DNA from: Chondrus crispus
Lineage: Eukaryota; Rhodophyta; Florideophyceae; Gigartinales; Gigartinaceae
Assembly (NCBI RefSeq): GCF_000350225.1
Contig: NW_005178845.1
Span: forward strand, 165,043 to 229,042
Direction: 5' to 3'
Length of the DNA stretch: 64,000 nucleotides
Shown here: positions 18,476 to 29,397 of the stretch, one piece after another
Position numbering within the stretch: position 1 is the stretch's first letter
Layout of the letters: each line of letters opens with the position of its first letter
Notes under the pieces: model-generated
The model's input: the letters and a program-made list of their open reading frames with translations, nothing else
Databases searched by the model: none
Told to the model about the DNA's origin: nothing
Translations under genes and position numbers: made by a program

Positions 18476-19414
18476 TAATGGTAGGTCAGCGGGGCGAAGG
18501 GGATTCGAAGGACGGTTGATGAGGTGAAGTTGAAGGATTGGGTACCGATTTACTTTGAGTCGCCAACTTCTGGCACTACTTATACACTTCTGCAATCTTC
18601 TAGAACTCTACTACCAAAGACTACGACACACATACTACAAATGTATTGGCTCTAACACATATGCCCGTCTTGCTACTCAGCCAAACTGGCGATGGCCCAA
18701 CAAACATAACAGAAAACCGCCTTACGAATTACCACACTGTCATGACGGAGAAATTAGTAAGGCATTACAACAAAGCACAGCAAAGCACAAATTCTCCTAC
18801 TATTCCAAATCCAGCGTGGCACAAATTCGTAAGGCACGTTTACAGCTCACACGCTGCCTTACGAATTCAAATCAATCCTGCAAGGACTGTTTACAGCGCA
18901 CACGTTGCCTTTTGAATCTGAATCTCTCGTGAGGTCCTGTCCACTGTCAATTACATCAGTGCACGTTTTGCCTTACGAATTCAAAACTCGCGCAACGGCA
19001 TATTTGTGTCCTTCTGTACCCGTGCTGCACTCCATGGACGCTGTAAACCTTTGGCACGTGCCAGGCACCCGCTACCAAGGTTCTACACTTTGTCTGTAAG
19101 ACAGCAGGCGTACTGTACGCGTCCGACAGTGTAATGAGGACATGTGTCCAGGTCATACACGTGTCGGGCGGAGAAAATGAAACATGCTCAGATTGTACAG
19201 TACACCGCAACCGTGTACATATTTCACACGTGTACACGCTGAAAACCAAACTTGCTCCTGAAGTACTGTAGAGTGCAATCGTGTACAGAAATCACACGTG
19301 TACACGTTGAAAATCAAACTTGCTCAGCTCGTCATGCGGAGTGTTTTCGATTTTACACGTGTGAAACCTGTCGTTGTGTGTCATGCGTGTCTGCATGTGG
19401 TCGTAGAATTACAA
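18476..19414. mobile_element. 939-bp noncoding insertion in the Copia RT
   Basis: It is flanked by 7-bp direct repeats CAGTAGT at 18469-18475 and 19415-19421. Removing the insert plus one repeat rejoins the RT frame (GDYW-GITLKNHLEKE), so it is a real insertion. It has no coding capacity that I recognise and no clear terminal inverted repeats. It is rich in CTTACGAATT and ACACGTGTAC words, the latter shared with other noncoding stretches here. It is probably a non-autonomous element. Confidence 0.8.
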
Positions 19415-21157
19415 CAGTAGTCACCACTGTCCGCTAGTCCGTACAACGGCTTGAGTAGTTTCAAGAGTTGATTAGAATCCAAGTCGAACTCAGATGATGG
19501 TTTAACATAGACATCACGGGAGAGCTCTTCCGTACTCTGCAAATATGCCTGTGTGACATCTGTTGAGAAGAGTCTAAAGTCAAAAAGAGCACCAAGACCG
19601 ACGAGTAGTTTGACGCTGAACTGTCGTGCCGTTGAGGTGTCGTGAACGAATGACCGTTTCATCTTGTCCTTGTGACCTTGTACTACGTATCGGGCTTTCC
19701 ATACTTTCTTGTTTGTTCCAGAGTCTTTAATAGCAAGGACGAATCATCCATTTAAGAAGTTTGCGTTGTCTGGAACTTCATCGCGAAGCACTTACTTCCA
19801 AGTACCTCTTTCGATCAGTCCTTCTATTTCCTTTCGCTTAGCATTATCAAGTTGTTGTGCAGGAGGATCATTGGGATGTATAACTTCAGTAAGAAGGACG
19901 TTATTGGGTGGATTTGAGGCTTTGCCACTACGAAATGGAGCAGTTTGCTGGTGGAGAATAGACTCGAGCGAAGCGTAGTATGGCTTGATTTGATAAGCGT
20001 TGAACGTTTGTCGATAAGTTCCTTCGCTGTTCTGAACAGTTATCATCCATCCGTGAACCTTGCAAACAAGGAATGGACCGATCCATTGCTACTCTTGCTC
20101 TGAGAATAATACAATCTCGTCTCCAAGATTATACAAACGATCGGAGGCTGGAGGGATGTTCTGATTCAGAGCAGCTAGTACACGTCGTTCTGCGATGATT
20201 GCATTCATTTCCATCTGCGCTGTTGAAAGAATTTGCATTCTTTCTCGCTGCGAAGGTATTTCCGTACTTATGATTGGGAAGCGGGGAACAATTCCGAAGA
20301 CCAATAGAGAAGGGACTAGACCGTTCTCTCCGATTGTGTTGTTCATTGCTTTGACTGCGATTTTTAGAAGAATGAACGGAGAAGCGTACGGGAAGTCAGC
20401 TCGTACTTTTCTATAAATCCTTCGCAGCGTTAAGTGAAGACGTTCTCCAATACCTAACGATGAGTGGGCTTTTACACCAGATATGCGAAGTTGAATGCCA
20501 GCTTGTGCAGTTATCTCCCGCCATCGATCAGATGTGAATGCGGATCCTTGGTTTACGCGAAGTCTATTTGGAAGGCCAGTATACAAGGTACACCAGGCTT
20601 CCACGAAGGCTAGCCAAATACCTTCAACGCTTTGGACATAAGTGGCGCCATGAGCGTCTAGAAAGATGGCTGGCGAGAATCTAGTGGCTGTGTCGATGAC
20701 GTGAAGTACGGCTTTTCCATCTAGAAACATCAGGTCAATGGACAATTCGTCTCCGAACTTTAAATCCTGTTCATTAGATAGCGATACTTTAAAACGTACA
20801 GGAGTGGGGCCAAGGCGTTGACAGGTGTCACGAGCCGCTTGCAGAGACTCGAGAAACTGCTTTGTGTCCTCATCAACTTCAAAAGGGCGGGCCAAGCGAA
20901 GCAGATTCATGAGTTTCTCTGATGTCGGATAGGAAAAACCGCGATGAAGCTTGATCAGTTCAGCTTTGGTGAAGTGCGTTTTGGAGGAGTGATCCCACTC
21001 CAGATAGATGTGACCCAGCTTGCGCCGAAGGGGTATGTCAAGACCAAACTTAGGCGATCGGAGCATGTTGTTGACGCTATCAATGAACATATGGTACTTG
21101 TCTAAGAGGTCAAGTAAAATAAAAAAGGGGACATTGGCCTTGAAAATGCATTGTCAA

Positions 21158-21213
21158 GGTTACCTAATTCGCGAACAGGTTGACAAGTCAACCTGTTCGC
21201 GAATTAAGTAACC
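21158..21213. repeat. 56-bp near-perfect palindrome within the old Copia protease region
   Basis: Two 27-nt arms (GGTTAC..GGTTGAC and its complement, one mismatch) face each other across AA. It lies at the broken end of the protease frame and may be a small foldback insertion. Confidence 0.8.
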
Positions 21214-23099
21214 ATCAGCAATGGGAATGGATATTTTCATGGTTCCAAGTGAAACTTGGGAGTCATTACCGAACCTGAAGTGTATCGGGCTCGGCTTGGG
21301 CTTGAACTTGGTGCCAGTGAATGGACAGTAGGCTTTGGCTTGAGCGAGGCCAACTACAGTTCGCTGGTCACCAGTGTCAAGACAAGCTCCATCCCACTTG
21401 GACGCGTGGTTGGTCGTCCTATCTCGTGCAGGACGATGGTCCCGGATGGTGTGGTAGATTTTGAATTTACACCGCTTCTTTCCGCAGACAGTCTCAAAGG
21501 AAATTGATTTACTTTGTGGGTGTTGACTGCTGCTAATCAAAAATCCATTGGATCAAGATTGTCTACAGTATCCCACAGTATTTCTTCTTCTTTCAGTTGC
21601 GTGTGTACTACTTGATGATGTGTCACAGCCTGATCTGCGACATCGTCATCATCGTTGAGGGTGTAATCATTGAGAATCACTTCACCGGGGTCATGTTGTG
21701 GTTCGTCTGCAAAAGCTGCGAAATCGATCTCATTTGTACCTAGGGCGTGTTCGCCTTGCTCGCATAGCTCGTAGAGGATGCGTTTCGCTGGTCTGGTCTG
21801 TAACATGTGGCTGACATTCTTTCTGAGAGCTAAGGGCTTGGGACAGTCCGGAATGAGGTGAAATTTACTTCCACAGTTGTGGCACGCACGAATATTTCCG
21901 AAACGATCTGCACCACTCTGGGTCGGGGCGGGGTTGTGGGAGAAACGTTGGCGAGGAAATGGCGTCCTTGGGTTTGAAGAAGCGGAACCGGGGCGGCGGG
22001 GGATGCCATACGTGTTCTGACGTTAGAAATGAATACCAGGGATGGGAGGCAAAGGCTGGGTACGGTGTACTTCATTGTGATCACGGCGGCGTCCTTCTGT
22101 CTGCTCCTGTTCCTGTAGCCAAGCGGCATCAAGGGCAGTATAGAGCTGCTGAAACGTCCAAGGGGGTATGGCAGCCAAGCTTTGTGTTAAGACACTCGTG
22201 GCCCACTCGACTCCAATTACGGCGTCGTGAAGATACTCCGTTTTATCCTGTTCCGATTGGTGCGTGGGAGGACCTTGTGGAGTATACTTTGTGATAGTTT
22301 CACGAAGTTCTTCCAAAGCTTCTGACACAGGGATTCGTTTTGTCTCCATAATTCGCAAAAGTCGGAGGTTTTGGAGGAGTTTACGAACCCTATTCTGTCG
22401 CGTAAGACTATTAAACTCGTTAACCATGAGTGAGGCGGCTGCGTTAAAGTCTTGCGCGTTTCGGATGACGTGGGAGCGGTAGAATCGCTTAGCTTCTCCA
22501 TCAAAGACGTTGTGAAAGAATCGAAGCATTTGCTCATCACTGAGGTGAAAATCTTCAGCACAATCACGATAGTTGCTGATTGCATCCTGAACATCTTCCC
22601 TAATTTTTCCGGTATATCGGTCGTCCTTCTTGAATCGGGACGATAGGTTGTGCGCAATCTTGGAGTTGGGCGGGCCATGGGACTGGGGGAAAAATTGCTG
22701 GCTTCCATGTGTACAGCCGATGGAGGAGCTGGTGAGACTTTGGTTGGCAAGCATACGGTCTGCATTGTCCTCATAGATCATGTTAACTAGACCGTGAGAA
22801 ATGCGGTTAGTGGAGGGGTGCGCGGTGTACGACAATCCCTTAACCACTAGGTAGTCTCGGATAAGTCGATATATAACACGGTGGGGCCTCGTAACATCTC
22901 CCTTGCGTATAGAACTTCTGGGGGAAGATCAGCACGAAGGTTACTAACACAAACATCTGAGGCAGGTTGTGGATCCGCCATAACATGGAGAGCTATCGAA
23001 GCCTTGATATCACATTGGATCATGGATCGAGGGTCATAGTTTGACAAAGCGTCTCGGATACCATTTAGAGTAGCCATATTAAAAATTATTGCAAAATAA

Positions 23100-23500
23100 T
23101 AATTAAAATGGATCCGGGCTAAACGCGAATGTTGACCTCGAAAAGTGTTCCTGTGGTAGCGTGGCGAGTGTACTACGTGTAAAAGTGTGGTGCTTTGTAC
23201 CCGTAGTAGTATTTCAGACGTGTGTACGTTCACTGGGGCGGGACCATTACTCGTATAACAGTACTAACACGTGTTTACGTGAACCGTGTGTGCGTGTACA
23301 ATAGTAGTACGCGTGTATGCGTAGTCGGTGTGAACACGTGGGCGGGTGTGCGTGCAGTAACACGTGGTTGCGTGTGTGCGAAGTAACACGTGGTTGCGTG
23401 TGCGCGCAGTTACACGTGGTTGCGTGTACACTGACAGCACGTGTGTGCGTGGCGAGTACGCACACGTGGGTCCGTGGTGCGCCGAAAATTTTGCTTTAGT
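23100..23500. repeat. Noncoding stretch with reiterated CACGTG-containing words
   Basis: At about 23325-23470 the units AACACGTGG-TTGCGTGTGYGCG recur four or more times with variation, a degenerate minisatellite of 28-30 bp. Similar ACACGTGTAC words occur at 18960-19320, 33485-33570 and 46950-47280. No gene is seen. Confidence 0.65.
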
Positions 23501-23668
23501 AACAAGTGTCCTTTTCAAAAACCGGAGGGTCCTCATGAAGACCCCGACCAGTCGGTCATACCGGGTTCACCAGGACTCCCTCTCGAGGAGGCCCCCACGG
23601 CGACACGCGCTCAAGCGGAGCTGCCGGGGGTAACGTACCTCAACGGACTTGAAAGGGAGTGGGGCTCA

Positions 23669-24463
23669 ATGGGTCCCGCTCCCCCGCAGGAGACCTTACG
23701 GAATTTACCCCAGCCCTCCACCTCGGTGGTAGTCGAGGCGTGCCCCCTTGGGTCGGCCTACCGGGCCACGGAGGTCGACGAAGAAATGGAGAGGCCCCCG
23801 CCAGTTCGCAGCGTGACGGCGGCGTTGGCGCCGTACTTGGGTTCCCCGAGCGACAGTTCCTCGGCTGCGTGGACCTCCCGACTTGGGGTCGGAGCGCGCA
23901 CGCCCATGCACGACCGCTGGGCCAGCGCGGGGCCTCTGCCAGCGCGCTCACCCTTGTCGAGGGGGGACCGGGATCCGAAAAGGTTTGCGCCGGTCGTGGG
24001 CGGGGCGGAGCCTCCGCCGGCCGCCTCGTCCTCTTCCGCGACGAGCGAGAATCCGATACGGTCCCGGCCAGCAGCGGGCGGGTCACCTCAGCCCATGCCG
24101 CCATCATCCGCCGGGTTTCGTCCCGAGGCGGAAACAGGTGCCTTCGCGGTTCTACAGTACGCATGTTCGTACGAGAACCTCGAGGTGCCTTCAACCGTGA
24201 CGGATGCGCTCGTGGCCGCTCGCTCGTGGATCCACGCCTTGCGCCAACATGACGCAGAGCTTGCCGAGGCGCGCCGTCAGCTCTCCATTTTGGAGTGCGA
24301 GGCCGCAGAGGGTGCGGCCCTCGTCCGAACGGCTGCGTCAACAATTGACGAGCTCGGTCGAGTCTTCTCCGGGCGCCGCAAGCGCAGGGCTGAGATGCCA
24401 CCTGCGCCGGGTTTCACCAACCGGTCTTCTGGGGCGAGCATGGCGGGGCGCCCCGACGGTTAG
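23669..24463 (+). CDS. Unrecognised ORF, Pro/Ser/Arg-rich with a helical C-terminal segment
   Basis: The 264-residue frame, started at its first in-frame ATG (the frame is open upstream to 23441), runs antisense to both surrounding retroelements. The first about 140 residues are low complexity. Residues of about 150-235 form a charged, alanine- and leucine-rich helix-like stretch (VAARSWIHALRQHDAELAEARRQ, then ASTIDELGRVFSGRRKRR). An AATAAA lies at 24547 beyond the stop. It may be an accessory ORF of the nested element, analogous in position to the antisense ORF at 10246-11499, but no sequence similarity to that ORF is visible. Confidence 0.4.
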   Translation: MGPAPPQETLRNLPQPSTSVVVEACPLGSAYRATEVDEEMERPPPVRSVTAALAPYLGSPSDSSSAAWTSRLGVGARTPMHDRWASAGPLPARSPLSRGDRDPKRFAPVVGGAEPPPAASSSSATSENPIRSRPAAGGSPQPMPPSSAGFRPEAETGAFAVLQYACSYENLEVPSTVTDALVAARSWIHALRQHDAELAEARRQLSILECEAAEGAALVRTAASTIDELGRVFSGRRKRRAEMPPAPGFTNRSSGASMAGRPDG

Positions 24464-26426
24464 GCCGAGGGCGTCCGCTCGCTCAAACGCGCGAGACTCG
24501 AATAGGCACCATTCCGTGACGGTGGTTCCCGACCCGATAGTACCCCAATAAAACATCTGCTTTCTCCGTCTCGCCTCTCCTTGCCTGCGCGGACCTCCTT
24601 GAGGGGAGGCCTCATCGCCCCGCTAAGCGGTGCGAGCGTATACGCGGGAGTAGGCGCAGCTCCGGTGGTCGGTATGCGCAGTGCGGCCCTCCCCCGGTCC
24701 GGTGCCGCTCCGTCTTCCTTCGCAGAAAATCGCCCTTTTCCTTAGTAAATTATGCCCGATTTTCCGTTCGGGAGGTAGTCCTGGCCTCAAAACCGGCGTT
24801 TTTCTTAGTAAAACGTGCCCGATTTTTCCGTTCGGCGGGTGGCTTTTTACCTTTTTGACGAGCTCCCATTGGTTATTCCCTCGAATTGGCAGCGCTTTGA
24901 ACCGCCACCAATGCGCTGCGGCGGACCCCCATTGGGTGTGGCTACCGGGTACAGTACCGCGTGAACCACATGTACTGTACCCCGGCCATTCCGTGGCGGT
25001 GATTGGGTTTGTGGACGGCATGGTTTCGCAGCAATTCGTCCCCATCCCCCATCATCCATGGCCGACCCCGGGGGCGCTCAGTGACCTGGGCGCTCTCTCG
25101 GGGGTCCCTGGATGGTACCGTTCGGTTGCGCCCCGCCTTGGCGGGGCGCCAGGTACAGACCCAGGCCCCACCCGGAGGCTACAGCGCCTCCCCATAAGCA
25201 GGCGCTCCTCCGGGGTAGCGGTGCCAAAGTACCGATGCAAGGCACCCCCCCGGAGGGCTGGCCATTTTGCCAACTCGGACGCCCCTCTTTTTCCCCCGGC
25301 GCGTACAGTACAGGGGGGTCTCGACCCTCGTGGTTGCGGGGAGACCCCTCTGGCCTCGCTCGGTCCCTTTCCGTGGCGGTTAGGGGCGTACGAGTGCGCC
25401 GCCGGCGATTTCGCCGACAACCCCGATTTGGAAACTGTAAACAACCACTAGAAACCAATAAAAACTGATCTCGTTTCCAAATCGGTTGACACCTCGCCAT
25501 GACCGCTTTTTCGGAGTCGATACCCGGGTCCGGCTTGACGCGGTGAGCACGATGCCGTTCTCGGAAGTGCGCTACGAATTTTATTGAGCCGGCTAGGGGT
25601 CAAAACGTAGCCCAAAGTCGACCGAAATCGGCGGCTGGTCCGCTGGGGTCGACATTGACCGTTTTTCGGACCTTATACCGTCCGAAGCGGCCTGACGCGG
25701 GGAGTACGATGCCGTTGTCGGCGGTGGGCTACGATTTTTATTGAGCCCGCTAGGGGCTCAAACGTAGCCCGAAGTTCGACGTAATTGCCGAACCGAACGG
25801 TGTCACCCGTCACAATTTGGTCTCCGGATTTTTGCCGCAGGCCACCGCACCAGTACGGGAATGACACTTGGCAATTTTTCCCACGTGTCGGGGGTCGCGC
25901 CGCCGCTGCAAGTATCCGAGACGGTATTTATCTTGGGCACCGCGGGCGTGCCGTACCTCCCCATTGTCGACCATGGTCGACCTCGGGGGACACCTAGTGA
26001 CCTAGGCGATCCCCCTGAGGTCCCTGGACTTCACCGTTTCGGATTACACGCCTGATAGGCGGCGTGTACAGTATTTGACACACGGCACCTCCCCGGAGGG
26101 CTGGCCAATTTTGTAACTCAGGCCCTTAGTTCGGGGGGGTTACGAAGTCGACCGCCAGCCGTAGTTTAGAGGGTGCAAAGCCCATCGTAGTGCGTATAGT
26201 TCCGAGCGGTAGTGACGGTCCCGTAGGCGGCTTCCGCCCCCCGCATGCTCTACATGCGGGTGGTCTCAACCGGTACAGTACCCGGGAGACCCCCCTTCTT
26301 AGCTTGCGCCACCGAGCGGAACTAAGCTCGGTGGGGTCGCCAATACCGATCGATAAAGGCTTGTGGTAGGCCCTCCGCGGGTTCGAATGTATCATCCGCG
26401 AGGGTGTAGCCATACCACCGCACTTT
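24464..26426. other. Noncoding, repeat-bearing 3' region of the Gypsy element
   Basis: No gene is seen. Tandem copies of TTAGTAAA..GTGCCCGATTTTTCCGTTCGG lie at 24738-24771 and 24801-24835. A diverged direct repeat (about 80%) lies at 25541-25640 and 25698-25798 (TTTTATTGAGCC-GCTAGGGG..AACGTAGCCC). A longer, weaker duplication pairs about 25020-25330 with about 25900-26200 (CGGAGGGCTGGCC, GTGACCT-GGCG). These could be decayed LTR or UTR copies; no matching 5' LTR was found near 33-34 kb. Confidence 0.5.
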
Positions 26427-29369
26427 TTATTCCAAACCGGTAGGGGTGTCGCGATGCGCTACGAGACGCTCGACGACGAACTCTCCGGGGGTATTAGCAC
26501 CGTCCCCATGGGAAGGGTTAATCCGTTCGGAAGGGGCACTTATGCCTCCAGTAGGAATGGTCCGGTCCCCCGGGCCCCTCGTCATCCGCGTGACGCGGTC
26601 AATACTGACTCGTACGGGAAGCCCGTCTTGCTCCACAGTAACGGTCGTGTCCGTGGCTTGGCGGACCCGAAAGGGTCCTTCCGTCTTCGGTAAAAGCTTG
26701 ACGGACATGTCGTCCGTCCCAAGCCCCTGTCCGTCACGGCCACGTCGTTCAGCCGCTCGGAGGGCTCGGGGAGGGCGATCCACGTAGACTTGGTCGCCCT
26801 CCTGTATTACCGGTCGGAATCGGACTTTCTTATCGAAGTTCTCCTTATACCGCTTTTGGGCCGCGGTCATCTTTACCCGCGCACGGTCGAGGACATCCCG
26901 TAGCTTGCGAAGAGTCGCCCGCTTGTACTGTACGGGAGCACGTGGGTCGTCATGGGCGACTCCAGCAGCCTGGGGCGCTGTACCCGCGACGGTTAATCCG
27001 GATGGTTGTTTTGTCAACACCAGGTCAAACGGATTAGTCTCCGTTGACCGGTGGACTTGTATGTTATAAGCATACGTCAGAGGCTGGAGGAAGTCGTCCC
27101 AGTCTCGCTGGTGCTCCTCGACATAACGTCGAAGCCTTTGTACGATGGTCTTATTAAACCGTTCGGTCTGCCCGTTAGTTTGCGGGTGGTAGGCTGTCGT
27201 CAAATAGTGACGTATGCCTAGCAATGCGCACACGGCGTCGAAGAACTTCGCCGCAAATTGCGGACCGTTATCGGTAAGGACGTACTGTGGTGCTCCGTAG
27301 ACGTACACCCAGTTGTCCAGGAATGCGTTAGCCACCACGGCTGCGGTTGTCGTACGAAGCGCAATACTGCGCGTGAGCTTAGAGAACCGGTCGGTAATCA
27401 CAAGGACGAACTGATTCCCATGTGCGGTCTTCGGCAACGGACCCAGGAGGTCCATTGCGACAAACCCCAAGGGTCCGGCCGCCGGGAATAGTTTCATGTC
27501 CTTTTGATGACGTACAATCGTGCCCCGTGTCGCAGAGCACGATTGACAGTTACGTACGGTAGCGTACACGTCGTTGGCCATGTGGGGCCAGTAGTACTCC
27601 CTTCTCACGGTATAGTACATCCTGGTCCCACCAGGGTGTCCGGCCAACCTCGGGTGGTGTGCCAAATACAGCACCTTGGCCCTTAACCGTTTCGGGACGA
27701 CGCGTTGCAGTGTCCCATCAAGAGGGGACCTCCGCACCAAGAACCCGTAACGGTCCACGTCATACTTTGAGTCTGGCTCTCCGAAGGTTCGGGCGGCATG
27801 GATGCAGAACTCGTCCGCCGCTTGTGCTTGGATAAATTCCTCAACCGACAGGGACGATACGTCCGTTTGTTCGGGAGTTACGGCAAGGGCCTGGGGCTTC
27901 TCTCGCGCATTTCCGGGACTCCGTTCGGTAGCTGGGGCCCAGTCAATATCGACGCGCCCCACGTTAGGCTCCTGTCTTGACACTTGAACGACGAAGCACG
28001 GGACTTCGTCGTCTACCGCGGCGGTTTCCCCTTCGTCCGTCCAGAGGCGAGATACCCTATCCGCCAATTGGTGTTTGAAACCCGGCCGGTATTGCACGTC
28101 GTAGTCGTACTCCGCCAGGCGTAACCGCCAGCGGGCGAGCCGTCCGGAGCTGTCCGCCAAATTGAGGACCCACCGGAGGGCCTCATGATCCGTTCGGAGA
28201 TTGAAGGTGGCACCGTACAGGTAAGGGCGTAATGCCAGGATGCTCCAGACGACTGCAAGGCACTCCTTCTCGGTCGTCGTGTAATTCTTCTCAGCATCCA
28301 TGAGACTACGGCTCCAGTAGCCAATCGGTAATTTACCTCCGTTCGGTTGGTCTTGCAGCAGGGCACACCCCACTTGGTACGCACATGCGTCCGTGTCGAG
28401 TGTGTACTTGTAACCGTGACGGGGTAGGGTCAGGATGGGCGGTGAGACCAGCCTCTTCTTTAGCTCGGCAAAGGCCTCATATTCCGAATCGGATAGGACT
28501 CCCAGTTCGAAGAGGTGATCCTTGCTCGTCTTCCTATTGAGGGGGGCGGCAATTTTGGCGAAGTTCGGGACGAACTGCCTGTAGACATTGCACATCCCCA
28601 GGAAGGAGCGTAATTCCGTTTGGTTAGAGGGAGGTAGCGCCCGCTCGATAGCGATGACGTTGCGCCTCTCGACCTCTAACCGTCCCGGTCGGATTATGTG
28701 CCCCAAGTACGTCACTGAACTGTCGAATAATGTACATTTCGAGATCTTCAGCGATACCCCGGCGGCGTACAGCAGTTGTAGTACCTCTCTAACGTGGTCG
28801 AGGTGTTCCGTAACGGATTTAGAGTACACGATGACGTCATCCAAGTACACCAATGCGGTTTCCCGTTTAACTCGGGAGAGGATGATGTCCGCAGCCCTTT
28901 GGAAAGTGGCTGGGGCATTCTTTAAACCGAACGGCATCCGCACAAACCGGTATAGACCGCAGTGCGACGCGAACGCCGTCTTATCGCGGTCCTCCTCGGC
29001 GACTTCAACTTGCCAGTATCCACTATTGCAATCAAGCGTAGTGAATACTGTAGCGTCGCCGAGTGAGTCGATGCACTCATCCATTCGCGGTAGGGGATAG
29101 GAATCCCGGATGGTAAGTGCGTTTAGCTTGCGGTAGTCCACACAGAACCGCATGGTACCGTCCTTTTTGGATACGAAGACCACAGGACTGGCCCATTCTG
29201 CCGTGGCCGGCTCGATGACGCCGGCCCGCAGCATGCGGTTCACCTCGGCTTTTTCCTTTTCCCGTGCGGTTGGACCAGCCCGGTACGGAGCTTGGTAGGG
29301 GGATTGGCCCCCGCGTTGAGGTCGATGCGGAGCTTGGTGGCACCAATCTTCCCGAGGCGGCCATTCCAC
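26427..29369 (-). CDS. pol: Gypsy (Ty3) pol: reverse transcriptase, RNase H, integrase
   Basis: The open frame has 980 codons. RT has WASPVVFVSKKDGTMRFCVD, YPLPRMDECID, FTTLDCNSGYWQ, FGLKNAPATFQR and the catalytic YLDDV at about 175. RNase H has TLDTDACAYQVG, TEKECLAVVWS and LRTDHEALRW. The integrase has a zinc-binding H-x-H...C-x2-C region (HPGGTRMYYTVRREYYWP, CQSCSATRG), then the D,D,E core (MDLLGPLP, LTDNGPQFAAKFF, NGQTERFNKT). The RT-RH-IN order is that of Metaviridae. The N-terminal codons overlap a different frame from the protease, so a frameshift (biological or mutational) separates PR and RT. The frame itself has no stops over nearly 3 kb, so this copy is young. Confidence 0.92.
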   Translation of the reverse strand: MEWPPREDWCHQAPHRPQRGGQSPYQAPYRAGPTAREKEKAEVNRMLRAGVIEPATAEWASPVVFVSKKDGTMRFCVDYRKLNALTIRDSYPLPRMDECIDSLGDATVFTTLDCNSGYWQVEVAEEDRDKTAFASHCGLYRFVRMPFGLKNAPATFQRAADIILSRVKRETALVYLDDVIVYSKSVTEHLDHVREVLQLLYAAGVSLKISKCTLFDSSVTYLGHIIRPGRLEVERRNVIAIERALPPSNQTELRSFLGMCNVYRQFVPNFAKIAAPLNRKTSKDHLFELGVLSDSEYEAFAELKKRLVSPPILTLPRHGYKYTLDTDACAYQVGCALLQDQPNGGKLPIGYWSRSLMDAEKNYTTTEKECLAVVWSILALRPYLYGATFNLRTDHEALRWVLNLADSSGRLARWRLRLAEYDYDVQYRPGFKHQLADRVSRLWTDEGETAAVDDEVPCFVVQVSRQEPNVGRVDIDWAPATERSPGNAREKPQALAVTPEQTDVSSLSVEEFIQAQAADEFCIHAARTFGEPDSKYDVDRYGFLVRRSPLDGTLQRVVPKRLRAKVLYLAHHPRLAGHPGGTRMYYTVRREYYWPHMANDVYATVRNCQSCSATRGTIVRHQKDMKLFPAAGPLGFVAMDLLGPLPKTAHGNQFVLVITDRFSKLTRSIALRTTTAAVVANAFLDNWVYVYGAPQYVLTDNGPQFAAKFFDAVCALLGIRHYLTTAYHPQTNGQTERFNKTIVQRLRRYVEEHQRDWDDFLQPLTYAYNIQVHRSTETNPFDLVLTKQPSGLTVAGTAPQAAGVAHDDPRAPVQYKRATLRKLRDVLDRARVKMTAAQKRYKENFDKKVRFRPVIQEGDQVYVDRPPRALRAAERRGRDGQGLGTDDMSVKLLPKTEGPFRVRQATDTTVTVEQDGLPVRVSIDRVTRMTRGPGDRTIPTGGISAPSERINPSHGDGANTPGEFVVERLVAHRDTPTGLE

Positions 29370-29397
29370 ATCTCCTTGAATTCGGAGAGCATAGCTA

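Larger units (their letters stand above)
17430..23077 (-). pseudogene. Degraded Copia gag-pol
   Basis: Pieces in order on the minus strand are as follows. gag starts at 23077 (MATLNGIRDALSNYD), is frameshifted near 22850 and continues to 22023. The protease is at 21540-21160 (GACLDTGDQRTVVGLA). The integrase is at 21090-20089 (IDLMFLDGKAVLHVID, LRVNQGSAFTSDRW, GIGERLHL, with N instead of the second catalytic D). RT 5' fragments lie at 20046-19381 (LFDFRLFSTDVTQAYLQS, LLKPLYGLADSGDY). RT 3' and RNase H run 18428-17430 (CATYVDDCLPAG, DYSDASYGN, LGSETMAFADAF, SEYNPADALTKAK). Stops, frameshifts, a 939-bp insertion and a palindrome break it, so it is not autonomous. Confidence 0.85.

Noticed and set aside
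18476-19414. The 939-bp insert as a solo LTR
   Set aside because: Placing TG...CA ends does not give matching flanking duplications; only the CAGTAGT boundaries fit and they do not leave TG...CA ends.
17430-23077. The old Copia as an intact element using multiple frameshifts
   Set aside because: There are too many separate breaks, including a second integrase catalytic residue changed to N and an insertion in RT.
23325-23470. CRISPR-like repeat array
   Set aside because: The units are degenerate, contiguous and without unique spacers, in nuclear eukaryotic DNA. It is a minisatellite.
26340-26410. GGGTTCGAATG looks like a tRNA T-loop
   Set aside because: The flanking bases do not form a 5-bp T-stem, and no acceptor or D-arm is nearby; it lies in the Gypsy 3' region.
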